Of a stretch of DNA of 64,000 nt, positions 31,879 through 39,153 are shown piece by piece. The position numbers were made by a program, and so were the translations under genes. The notes beneath the pieces were generated by a model. That model was not told the DNA's origin and did no database searches. It worked only from the letters and a program-made list of their open reading frames with translations. Source of the DNA: Streptomyces aquilus (lineage in GTDB: Bacteria > Actinomycetota > Actinomycetes > Streptomycetales > Streptomycetaceae); contig NZ_CP034463.1 of NCBI RefSeq assembly GCF_003955715.1, positions 6,944,001-7,008,000 of the forward strand, given 5' to 3'. Positions within the stretch are counted from its first letter, which is position 1; each line of letters starts with the position of its first letter.

Positions 31879-32499
31879 ATGGGTGTGGCGATACGGGCGG
31901 CGGGCGCGAGCGACCGCGATCTGGTCGTACGGCTGTTGGACGTCGCCTTCCAGGACGATCCCGTCAGCCGCTGGGTCTTCCCGGGTGACGAGTACCGCCG
32001 CGCCACCCACCACCAGCTCATGGCCGCCTTCACCGACATCGTGCTGGCCGACGGCCGCATCGACCTCACCGAGGACGGCACGGCCTGCGCGCTGTGGCTG
32101 TCAGTGCCGGCCGAGGAACATGCCGAGGGCGAGGGCGAGGGCGAGGGCGAGGGCGAGGAGGACGGGCCTGCGCAGCTGCGCGCGAGCATCGACCCTGCCA
32201 ACGAGCGGATCGAGCTGGTCGCCCGGCTCACCCAGGAGGTCCACCCCGCCGGCCGCGCCCACGAGTACCTCTGGATGATCGGGGTCAGCCCCGACCGCCA
32301 GGGCGAGGGCCTCGGCACCGCCCTCATCGGCGCGGTCCTCGACCGCTGCGACCGCGAGGGGCTGCCCGCCTATCTGGAGGCCAGCAACGCCCGCAGCCGC
32401 GCGCTCTACGAACGCCTCGGCTTCGCTCTCCCGGACCGCCCGCTCGTCCTCCCCGACGGCCCGCAGATGTGGCCGATGTGGCGCGAGCCGCGCAGCTGA
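31879..32499 (+). CDS. GNAT family N-acetyltransferase with a Glu-Gly repeat loop
   Basis: 206 residues. N-terminal AIRAAGASDRDLVVRLLDVAF and acetyl-CoA motif MIGVSPDRQGEGLGTALIGAVL near residues 133-152, ending YERLGFALPDRP. Between the halves, residues 83-94 form (Glu-Gly)5-Glu-Glu, coded by a GAGGGC hexanucleotide array, in a loop where homologues vary. Substrate unknown. Preceded by GGGGCGGACC-type weak SD. The next gene is convergent, 1 nt after its stop. Confidence 0.88.
   Translation: MGVAIRAAGASDRDLVVRLLDVAFQDDPVSRWVFPGDEYRRATHHQLMAAFTDIVLADGRIDLTEDGTACALWLSVPAEEHAEGEGEGEGEGEEDGPAQLRASIDPANERIELVARLTQEVHPAGRAHEYLWMIGVSPDRQGEGLGTALIGAVLDRCDREGLPAYLEASNARSRALYERLGFALPDRPLVLPDGPQMWPMWREPRS
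32125..32160 (+). repeat. GAGGGC hexanucleotide microsatellite inside the GNAT gene
   Basis: Five perfect GAGGGC units (32125-32154) followed by GAGGAG, in frame, coding for Glu-Gly repeats. A multiple of three, so length changes would keep the frame. Confidence 0.95.
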
Positions 32500-32500
32500 T

Positions 32501-33091
32501 CTACGACTGCGGCACCACCCTCGCCACGACCCGCTCCACCAGCCCCTCCGGCACCCCCACCCCCGTCAGCACCCCGTCCAGCACCCCCGGCAGCGTCAGG
32601 TGCTCCAGGATCAGCCCGAGCATCGCGAGATACAGCACGACGACCGTCTCGTCACCGCCGGGCAGCCCGGCGTCCCGGTGGAACGCCATGCCCTGCTCCA
32701 GGTCGCCGCGCACCGACTTGGTGTACGACTCCCGGAGCTCGGGCCGGCGGGTGGCCTCCAGGCGCATCTCCAGCAGGGCCAGATAGCCGGTGCGGTCGGC
32801 GGTCGCGCGGGCGATCAGGTCGTGCATGAAGGCCGTCACCAGCGCCCGGTCCTTCGGTCTCGCCAGCAGCCCGGCGAGCACCTCGGGGTCGGGCGCCAGC
32901 CGCACATGCAGCCGGGCGTCGATCTGCCGCAGCAGGTCGTCGCGTCCGGTGAAGTAGTTGGAGGCGGTGCCCACCGGAACCCCGGCCTCGGCGTCCACCG
33001 CGCGGAACGTCAGCCCGCGCGCCCCCTCCCGCGCCAGCACCTCGACCCCGGCGTCGACCAGCGCCGCCCGCCGCTGCGGATTGACGGCCAT
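32501..33091 (-). CDS. TetR family transcriptional regulator
   Basis: 196 residues. HTH at residues 5-50 (RRAALVDAGVEVLAREGARGLTFRAVDAEAGVPVGTASNYF in parts) followed by a helical ligand domain. An AGAAGGGA site precedes the ATG. It is divergent from a RibD/DHFR-like gene, with overlapping promoter-like and repeated ACTACAA sequences between them, so that gene is the likely target. Ligand unknown. Convergent with the GNAT gene, stops 1 nt apart. Confidence 0.9.
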   Translation of the reverse strand: MAVNPQRRAALVDAGVEVLAREGARGLTFRAVDAEAGVPVGTASNYFTGRDDLLRQIDARLHVRLAPDPEVLAGLLARPKDRALVTAFMHDLIARATADRTGYLALLEMRLEATRRPELRESYTKSVRGDLEQGMAFHRDAGLPGGDETVVVLYLAMLGLILEHLTLPGVLDGVLTGVGVPEGLVERVVARVVPQS

Positions 33092-33133
33092 GCGGAATCC
33101 CTTCTCCTACTTCCGGCGGCTCCCGGAAATCCC

Positions 33134-33163
33134 TTGCAACCACTACAAGTGAAGTACTACAAC
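33134..33163 (+). promoter_or_regulatory. Promoter of the RibD-like gene
   Basis: TTGCAA (33134-33139) and TACAAC (33158-33163) with an 18-bp spacer. ACTACAA occurs twice (33142-33148 and 33156-33162) and may be part of the TetR operator. Confidence 0.5.
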
Positions 33164-33209
33164 TGACGTGGTTCGGAAAGCAGAACGCAGCCTACGAAAA
33201 GAGACCCGC

Positions 33210-33794
33210 TTGCGAAAGCTCACGTACTTCGTCGCCTGCTCGATCGACGGCTTCATCGGGGACGAGAGCGGCGACGCGTCGTTCATGTACCCGTTCGTGG
33301 ACGAGGAGTTCATCGGGTTCCTCACCGCCGAGTACCCGGAGACCATGGCGTCCCACGCCCGCAGGGCCCTCGGCGTCCACGACCTCCCGCCCCGGCGGTT
33401 CGACACCGTCGTCCAGGGTCGCGGCAGCTACGACGTCGGCCTCAAGGAGGGCTTCACCAGCCCGTACGACCATCTGCGCCAGTACGTCGCCTCCCGCACC
33501 CTCACCGAGTCCCCCGACCCGCAGGTCGAGATCGTCGCCGACGACCTGCTCGGAAAGGTCCGCGAACTCAAGGCCGAGGACGGCGAGTTGGGGATCTACC
33601 TGTGCGGCGGCGCACAGCTCGCCGGTCAACTGCGCGACGAGATCGACGAACTCGTCATCAAGACCTACCCGGTCGCCCTCGGCACCGGCATGCCGATGTT
33701 CGCCGCCGGCTTCTCGGTCGCCGAGTTCGCCCTCGACGAGGTCCGCCTCTTCAAGAACGGCGTCCTCGTGCGCACGTACAGCAGGAAGCGCTGA
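33210..33794 (+). CDS. RibD C-terminal/dihydrofolate reductase-like protein
   Basis: 194 residues from TTG at 33210 (MRKLTYFVACSIDGFIG, the family start); GTG at 33168 lies on the expected start of transcription and is less likely. It has the DHFR-like reductase fold: DGFIGDESG, VVQGRGSYDVG, and LGIYLCGGAQLAGQLRDEIDELVIKTYPVALGTGMPMF in pieces. Members are NADPH-dependent reductases of unknown substrate, often beside TetR regulators. Probably repressed by the divergent TetR. Confidence 0.87.
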   Translation: MRKLTYFVACSIDGFIGDESGDASFMYPFVDEEFIGFLTAEYPETMASHARRALGVHDLPPRRFDTVVQGRGSYDVGLKEGFTSPYDHLRQYVASRTLTESPDPQVEIVADDLLGKVRELKAEDGELGIYLCGGAQLAGQLRDEIDELVIKTYPVALGTGMPMFAAGFSVAEFALDEVRLFKNGVLVRTYSRKR

Positions 33795-33820
33795 CGCTCC
33801 GGCGGCCCTAGGCTGAAGGC

Positions 33821-34018
33821 ATGGACAGCGAAGGACACGCCTGTCCCGTCTGCGGACAGCCCGTCGAAACGGTCGTCAAGCGCCACAAGACACTCGGCGC
33901 ATGGGTCCCGGTCTGGGTGGCCGGCCCCTGTCACAACCCGGAGTGCGCGGCGCACGTCGAGCCGGGCACCGAGCGCGAGAAGGGCCCGCCCGGGAAAACC
34001 GCCGGGAAACAGTCCTGA
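33821..34018 (+). CDS. Small zinc-ribbon-like protein, unknown
   Basis: 65 residues. CPVCGQP near residue 8 and CHNPECAAH near residue 37 provide four cysteines for a zinc site; the tail is basic and flexible. ATG at 33821 is 6 nt after TAGGCT with no Shine-Dalgarno, predicting a leaderless mRNA. Codon use is strongly biased to G/C at third positions, which supports coding. No known function. Confidence 0.75.
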   Translation: MDSEGHACPVCGQPVETVVKRHKTLGAWVPVWVAGPCHNPECAAHVEPGTEREKGPPGKTAGKQS

Positions 34019-34103
34019 ACGTGTGTCGAGAACCCCGGCCCGGCTCCGACGTCCCCTGTGAGAGCCGCCCGGCAGAGGCGGCCGGAGCCGAAGGAGCGGA
34101 CCG

Positions 34104-34517
34104 ATGAAGTACCTGATGATGGTGCAGGGCACGCAGCAGGACTACGAGGCCATGCGCGGCAAGGCCACCGGGAACTCCCCGGCCTGGAGCGAGGAGGACA
34201 TCCAGGCGATGTACGCGCACATGAGCGCGATCAACGACGACCTCGCCGAGACCGGCGAGCTCATCGACGCGCAGGGTCTCGCCGAGCCCGCGAAGGCCCG
34301 CCACGTCACCCTGGGCGCGGACGGCAAGGCCGTGATCACCGACGGGCCGTACAGCGAGACCAAGGAGCTCATGGCCGGCTACTGGGTGCTGGACTGCCCG
34401 AGCCTGGAGCGGGTCACCGAGCTCGCCGACCGCGTCACCCGCTGCCCGCAGCCCGCGGGCGCCCCCGTCTACGCGGTGGTGATCCGTCCCATCCTGGACG
34501 GCGCCGGCGACATCTGA
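34104..34517 (+). CDS. YCII-domain (DGPF) protein, ECF42 partner
   Basis: 137 residues. MKYLMMVQGTQQDYEAM at the N-terminus and the signature TDGPYSETKELMAGYWVLD near residue 80 place it in the YCII/DGPF family. These proteins are encoded next to ECF42 sigma factors and are thought to act with them, perhaps as sensors. AAGGAGCG-type SD (GAAGGAG) precedes the ATG. The sigma gene starts 2 nt after its stop, so the two are co-translated. Confidence 0.9.
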   Translation: MKYLMMVQGTQQDYEAMRGKATGNSPAWSEEDIQAMYAHMSAINDDLAETGELIDAQGLAEPAKARHVTLGADGKAVITDGPYSETKELMAGYWVLDCPSLERVTELADRVTRCPQPAGAPVYAVVIRPILDGAGDI

Positions 34518-34519
34518 GC

Positions 34520-35737
34520 ATGAGCCGCACGACCTGGACGACGTCCACGACCGAGGACCTGCTGCGCCTGCACGCGCCGCAGGTCCTCGGCGCGCTGGTC
34601 AGGCGGTACGGCCATTTCGACGCCGCCGAGGACGCCGTACAGGAAGCACTTCTGGCCGCGGCCGGGCAGTGGCCCACGGCCGGGGTCCCGGACAATCCGC
34701 GCGGCTGGCTGATCCGGGTGGCGTCGCGGCGGCTCGTGGACGCGCTGCGGGCGGACGACGCCCGGCGGGCGCGGGAGGAGAAGGCGGCGGCGCTCGGTGA
34801 ACGCCTCGCCTCCGGGCCGGACCGGGCGCCCCGCGAGGACGACACCCTCGCCCTGCTCTTCCTCTGCTGCCACCCCGACCTGCCCCAGCCCGCACAGATC
34901 GCCCTCACCCTGCGCGCGGTCGGCGGCCTGACCACGGCCGAGATCGCCCGCGCGTACCTCGTGCCCGAGGCGACCATGGCGCAGCGGATCAGCCGCGCCA
35001 AACAGAAAGTGCGAGGGGTGTCCTTCGGGAGGCCCGACAACTGGGAGGCGCGGCTCCCGGCCGTCCTGCACACCCTCTACCTGATCTTCAACGAGGGTTA
35101 TACCGCGACCTCGGGACCCGTCCTCCAACGCCGTGACCTCGCCGGTGAGGCCGTCCGCCTGACCCGCGCGGTCCACCGTCTCCTCCCCGGCACCGGCGAG
35201 GTGACCGGCCTGCTCGCCCTGATGCTGCTCACCGACGCCCGCCGCGAGGCCCGTACCGGTCCGGACGGCGACCTCGTGCCCCTCGACGAGCAGGACCGCG
35301 AGCGCTGGGACAAGGCCGCGATCGAGGAGGGCGTCGCCCTGATCACCGCGGCCCTCGCCCACGGCCCCGCCGGCCCCTACCAGCTGCGCGCGGCCATCGC
35401 CGCCGTCCACGACGAGGCACCGTCCGCGCAGGTCACCGACTGGCGGGAGATCCTCGGCCTCTACGACGTCCTGGTCCGCCTCGTCCCCGGCCCCGTCGAA
35501 CGCCTCAACCGCGCGGTCGCCGTCGCCATGGTCCACGGCCCGGCGGCGGGCCTCTCCGAACTGGACGCCCTGGAGGGGGACCTGGGCCACCGCCGGGACG
35601 CGGTGCGGGGACATCTCCTGGAGCGGGCGGGGTCCCGCGACGAGGCCCGCGCCGCCTACGAAGCGGCGGCCGCGCAGACCCTCAGCCTGCCCGAGCAGCG
35701 GTATCTGCGGAGGCGGGCGGCGCGGCTGAGGCCGTAG
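34520..35737 (+). CDS. ECF42-group sigma factor with C-terminal TPR-like domain
   Basis: 405 residues. Sigma region 2 (HAPQVLGALVRRYGHFDAAEDAVQEAL, about 15-50) and region 4 (LTTAEIARAYLVPEATMAQRISRAKQK, about 140-170), then a C-terminal half of about 220 residues typical of ECF42, with helical repeats (GPYQLRAAIAAVHDEAP, RLNRAVAVAMVHGPAAGL). No anti-sigma factor is near; ECF42 activity is instead linked to the C-terminal extension and the YCII partner upstream. Its TAG stop is part of the -10 box of the next gene. Confidence 0.93.
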   Translation: MSRTTWTTSTTEDLLRLHAPQVLGALVRRYGHFDAAEDAVQEALLAAAGQWPTAGVPDNPRGWLIRVASRRLVDALRADDARRAREEKAAALGERLASGPDRAPREDDTLALLFLCCHPDLPQPAQIALTLRAVGGLTTAEIARAYLVPEATMAQRISRAKQKVRGVSFGRPDNWEARLPAVLHTLYLIFNEGYTATSGPVLQRRDLAGEAVRLTRAVHRLLPGTGEVTGLLALMLLTDARREARTGPDGDLVPLDEQDRERWDKAAIEEGVALITAALAHGPAGPYQLRAAIAAVHDEAPSAQVTDWREILGLYDVLVRLVPGPVERLNRAVAVAMVHGPAAGLSELDALEGDLGHRRDAVRGHLLERAGSRDEARAAYEAAAAQTLSLPEQRYLRRRAARLRP

Positions 35738-35747
35738 CGTGGCCCGT

Positions 35748-36077
35748 ATGACCGACCACATCGTGCACCTCACCGAACGATCCCTCTGGGAGGAAGCCCG
35801 CGCCCGGGGGACGTACGAGATCTCGACCCGCGGCAGGACCCTCCAGGAGGAGGGCTTCATCCACTGCTCGACCCGCGCCCAGCTGCCGGGCACGGCGGCG
35901 CGCTTCTTCGCGGATCTCGACGATCTGGTGGTCCTCGTCATCGACCCCGACCGCCTGGACGTCCCCCTGAAGTGGGAGGCCCCTGCACCCGGCGCCGAGG
36001 AGTTCCCGCACCTCTACGGGCCGCTCGCCGTGGACGCCGTGGTGGAGGTGGAGGAGTGGGAGGTCACCCCGCGCTAG
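35748..36077 (+). CDS. DUF952 family protein
   Basis: 109 residues from ATG at 35748. IVHLTERSLWEEARARGTY, EEGFIHCSTRAQLPGTAARFF and LYGPLAVDAVVEV match DUF952, a small family of unknown role with conserved His-Cys (IHCST). TAGCGT lies 7 nt before the ATG and begins at the sigma gene's stop, so a leaderless transcript could start here even though the sigma gene runs straight into it. Its last 14 nt overlap the convergent VOC gene. Confidence 0.87.
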   Translation: MTDHIVHLTERSLWEEARARGTYEISTRGRTLQEEGFIHCSTRAQLPGTAARFFADLDDLVVLVIDPDRLDVPLKWEAPAPGAEEFPHLYGPLAVDAVVEVEEWEVTPR

Positions 36078-36795
36078 GCAGCCCGCCGGTCTCCGGGTCC
36101 CGGCCCGTCAGGCAGTACGTGCCGCCCGCGGGGTCGCGCATGACCGTCCAGTGCGTGCCGTGGGCGACCGTCTCGGCGCCCAGCCCCTCGTGCCGCACGC
36201 GGGTCGCCTCGATGTCGGCGCACGCCAGGTCCAGATGGGCGGAGGTGACCCGCTCCTCACCGAGCCGCTGGAGCAGGACGCGGACCGGGAGACCGGGCGG
36301 CGGCACGAGCACATGGAACTCGGGGAGGGAGCCGGGCCGGGACTCCCAGTCCGCCAACAGGGCCGTCCAGAACGTGACTTCGGCGTCGTAGGCCGAAGGC
36401 GCGAGGTCCAGGCAGACCTGGTCGAGGCGGCTGCCGTGGACGACGGGCGGGCGGACCGACTCGCCCTGCCAGGGCACCGCGCAGAACAACTGCCCGGCGG
36501 GGGACCGGAGTACGGCCCAGCCCGCGTGCTCGGCGGCGATCGCCGCGCCCAGCCGCAGCGCCGACTTCACGAACTCCGGTACGTCGTCCACCGAGAAGTC
36601 GAGATGCGCGCCCCCGGCGCCCGAGTCGACGCCCTGGACCTTGACGCACGCGTCGGCGCCGGACGGCACCAGGGTCACGAACTCGCCGCGGGGCGCGGAC
36701 AGCCGCGTGTCCGTGACCGCCGTCCAGAACTCGTGGGCACGGTCCGCCAGTTCGGCGGGGCGGTCGACGAAGGCGTACGTCCAGCGGATGCTCAT
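36064..36795 (-). CDS. Two-domain VOC (glyoxalase-fold) protein
   Basis: 243 residues with two VOC modules (about 1-120 and 130-235). Typical strands include WTYAFVDRP, GAHLDFSVDDVPEFVKSA, and, in the second, SAHLDLACADIEATRVRHEGLGAE with the closing WTVMRDPAGGTYCLT. Members bind metals and small molecules; without clear metal ligands the function stays open. TACGAT lies 7 nt before the ATG (leaderless). Last 14 nt overlap the DUF952 gene on the other strand. Confidence 0.87.
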   Translation of the reverse strand: MSIRWTYAFVDRPAELADRAHEFWTAVTDTRLSAPRGEFVTLVPSGADACVKVQGVDSGAGGAHLDFSVDDVPEFVKSALRLGAAIAAEHAGWAVLRSPAGQLFCAVPWQGESVRPPVVHGSRLDQVCLDLAPSAYDAEVTFWTALLADWESRPGSLPEFHVLVPPPGLPVRVLLQRLGEERVTSAHLDLACADIEATRVRHEGLGAETVAHGTHWTVMRDPAGGTYCLTGRDPETGGLPSAG

Positions 36796-36810
36796 GCGGG
36801 CGATCGTAGG

Positions 36811-37221
36811 TCAGGGGGCCTGCATGAACCGCAGCATATTTCCGGCGGGGTCCCGGAACGCGCAGTCGCGCACCCCGTACGGCATGTCCGTCGGCTCCTG
36901 GAGCACCTCGGCGCCGGACGCCTGGACGCGGGCGAAGAGGGCGTCGCAGTCGGTGGTGCTGAAGTTGACCCCGCGCAGCACGCCCTTGGCCAGCAGCTGC
37001 TCCATCGCCTCCCGGTCGGCGGGGGAGAGGTCGGGGTTGGCGGCGGGCGGCTCCAGGACGATCGACACGTCCGGCTGCGACGGCGAGCCGACGGTCGTCC
37101 AGCGCATCCCCTCGTACTTGACGTCGTTGCGGACCTCCAGGCCCAGGACGTCGCAGTAGAAGGCGATCGCCTTGTCGTGGTCGTCGACGGCGATGAAGCA
37201 GGTGTGGAGTTTCAGGTCCAT
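36811..37221 (-). CDS. VOC (glyoxalase-fold) protein
   Basis: 136 residues, a single VOC domain pair: MDLKLHTCFIAVDDHDKAIAFY at the start and YGVRDCAFRDPAGNMLRFMQ at the end. Similar proteins are often encoded beside AraC regulators, as here. TAGGTT lies 6 nt before the ATG, predicting a leaderless mRNA. Substrate unknown. The AraC gene is upstream, 27 bp away, on the same strand. Confidence 0.9.
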   Translation of the reverse strand: MDLKLHTCFIAVDDHDKAIAFYCDVLGLEVRNDVKYEGMRWTTVGSPSQPDVSIVLEPPAANPDLSPADREAMEQLLAKGVLRGVNFSTTDCDALFARVQASGAEVLQEPTDMPYGVRDCAFRDPAGNMLRFMQAP

Positions 37222-37248
37222 GGGGTCAACCTACGGTCGATACCGGCC

Positions 37249-37641
37249 TCACGCCCGCCTCGGCCGCGTGTACGCCCGCACCACGCACGGCGGGATCTCC
37301 GCGCTCTCCTCGTGCGAACGCGCCCGGTACGAGCTCGGGGACTCGCCCACCAGCTGGGTGAAACGGGCGCTGAAGGAGCCCAGCGACGTACAGCCGACCG
37401 CCATGCAGACCTCGGTGACGGACAGGTCGCCGCGGCGCAGCAGCATCTTCGCGCGCTCCACGCGGCGGGTCATGAGATAGCCGTACGGCGTCTCCCCGTA
37501 CGCCTCCTTGAAGCTGCGCTGGAAATGGCCCGGGGACATCAGGGCGGTGCCCGCGAGGGCCGCCATGTCGAGCGGCTCGGTGTACTCGCGGTCCATACGG
37601 TCACGGGCCTTGCGCAGCCGCACCAGATCCTCACGGTTCAC
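37249..37641 (-). CDS. Short AraC family regulator
   Basis: 130 residues from GTG at 37641. Only the DNA-binding part is present: two HTHs in LDMAALAGTALMSPGHFQRSFKEAYG and LSVTEVCMAVGCTSLGSFSARFTQLVG. There is no ligand domain, so it is a short member like SoxS/MarA in size. The C-terminus has a basic tail. It probably controls the VOC gene just downstream. Confidence 0.9.
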   Translation of the reverse strand: MNREDLVRLRKARDRMDREYTEPLDMAALAGTALMSPGHFQRSFKEAYGETPYGYLMTRRVERAKMLLRRGDLSVTEVCMAVGCTSLGSFSARFTQLVGESPSSYRARSHEESAEIPPCVVRAYTRPRRA

Positions 37642-37731
37642 CTCGTCAGCATCGCACGGAAGTCCGCATTCCTGGCGAGTCCTTTGCTTTCAGTTCGCCC
37701 CGCATTGGCCTCGGCTTGTTTGCATCCAAGA

Positions 37732-38886
37732 ATGGACCACATCACGTTCCTCGTGGCGGTCGTCATCGTCACGGCTCTCGCGTTCGACTTCACGAACGGA
37801 TTCCACGACACGGCCAACGCGATGGCCACGTCCATCGCGACGGGGGCTCTGAAACCACGAACTGCCGTATTGATCAGTGGAGTTCTGAACGTCGTCGGCG
37901 CCTTCCTGTCCACCGAGGTCGCCAAGACCATCTCGGGCGGGATCGTGGACGACACCCTGGTGACACCCGGGATGATCTTCGCGGGGCTGGTCGGGGCGAT
38001 CCTCTGGAATTTGCTCACGTGGCTGGTGGGGCTGCCGTCGAGTTCCTCGCATGCCCTGTTCGGCGGGCTGATCGGGGCCGTGTGGGTCGGGGCGGGCTCG
38101 TCCGGTGTGCACTTCGACAAGGTGGTCGAGAAGGTGCTGATCCCGGCGGTCGCCTCACCCCTGGTGGCCGGGGTCGCCGCCCTGATCGCGACCTACTTCG
38201 CCTACCGGCTCACCGCCCGCGCCCGCAAGGAGTCGGTCACCAAGGGCTTCCGGCTCGGGCAGATCGCCTCCGCCTCCCTGGTGTCCCTCGCGCACGGCAC
38301 CAACGACGCGCAGAAGACCATGGGCGTCATCACCCTCACCCTGATCTCGGCGGGCGCGCTCGGCCATGACGCCGGTCCGCCGGTGTGGGTGATCGCGTCG
38401 GCCGGGCTCGCCATCGGCCTCGGCACCTACCTGGGCGGCTGGCGGATCATCCGCACCATGGGCAAGGGCCTGACCGAGATCCAGTCCCCGCAGGGCTTCG
38501 CCGCGGAGACGGCCTCCACGACCGTCATCCTCACCTCCGCCCACCTCGGCTTCGCCCTGTCCACCACCCAGGTCGCCTCGGGCTCCATCCTCGGCGCGGG
38601 CCTGGGCCGGCGCCTCGCGGAGGTGCGCTGGGGCATCGCGGGCCGGATGGTCGTCGCCTGGCTGATCACCCTGCCGGCCGCCGCGCTGGTCGGTGGCGTC
38701 TCCGCGAGCGCGGTCAAGCACGGCGGCGACTTCGGCACGGTCGTCGTCGCCCTGGTCGGCGCCGCCGTCGCCGCGGGCATCGTGCTCGTCTCGCGCCGCA
38801 ACCCGGTGAGCGCCCACAACGTCAACGACGCCCATGAGGTGACCGTCCGCAGCACCGCGCCGACCTCGGTCGGCACGGCCGCCTGA
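37732..38886 (+). CDS. Pit-family low-affinity inorganic phosphate transporter
   Basis: 384 residues from ATG at 37732. About ten membrane segments in two inverted halves, each with the family motif: FTNGFHDTANAMAT near residue 18 and LAHGTNDAQKTMGV near residue 185. Imports phosphate (as metal-phosphate) with protons. A hydrophilic C-terminal tail of about 25 residues follows the last segment. A small membrane protein gene starts 15 nt downstream, the same pairing as recalled for one of the S. coelicolor pit genes. Confidence 0.94.
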   Translation: MDHITFLVAVVIVTALAFDFTNGFHDTANAMATSIATGALKPRTAVLISGVLNVVGAFLSTEVAKTISGGIVDDTLVTPGMIFAGLVGAILWNLLTWLVGLPSSSSHALFGGLIGAVWVGAGSSGVHFDKVVEKVLIPAVASPLVAGVAALIATYFAYRLTARARKESVTKGFRLGQIASASLVSLAHGTNDAQKTMGVITLTLISAGALGHDAGPPVWVIASAGLAIGLGTYLGGWRIIRTMGKGLTEIQSPQGFAAETASTTVILTSAHLGFALSTTQVASGSILGAGLGRRLAEVRWGIAGRMVVAWLITLPAAALVGGVSASAVKHGGDFGTVVVALVGAAVAAGIVLVSRRNPVSAHNVNDAHEVTVRSTAPTSVGTAA

Positions 38887-38900
38887 AGGGAGTTCGCAGG

Positions 38901-39134
38901 ATGAACATCGACTGGACCGCACTCGGCCAGGTCGCCGCGGTGAGCATCGGCGTCACCGTCGCCGTGGTCGTCGTCTTCGCCCTCGGCGTGCTGGGCCTGG
39001 CCCGCTACGAGGGGGCCCACGCACAGGAGGGCGCCACGTCCGCCGTCGGCCTCGCGCAGGCGGGGGTGTGCTTCCTCGCCTGCGCGGGCGTGGTGGCGTA
39101 CGGGATCTATCTGATCGTGCCCCAGTTCCACTGA
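38901..39134 (+). CDS. Small membrane protein downstream of pit
   Basis: 77 residues with two membrane segments (about 8-33 and 52-72) separated by the loop ARYEGAHAQEGATS. Preceded by AGGGAG. It is 15 nt from the Pit gene and surely co-transcribed; it may be an accessory subunit. Function unknown. Convergent with the secreted amidase gene 20 bp away. Confidence 0.85.
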   Translation: MNIDWTALGQVAAVSIGVTVAVVVVFALGVLGLARYEGAHAQEGATSAVGLAQAGVCFLACAGVVAYGIYLIVPQFH

Positions 39135-39153
39135 CTCACCGGGGCACGCCGGC

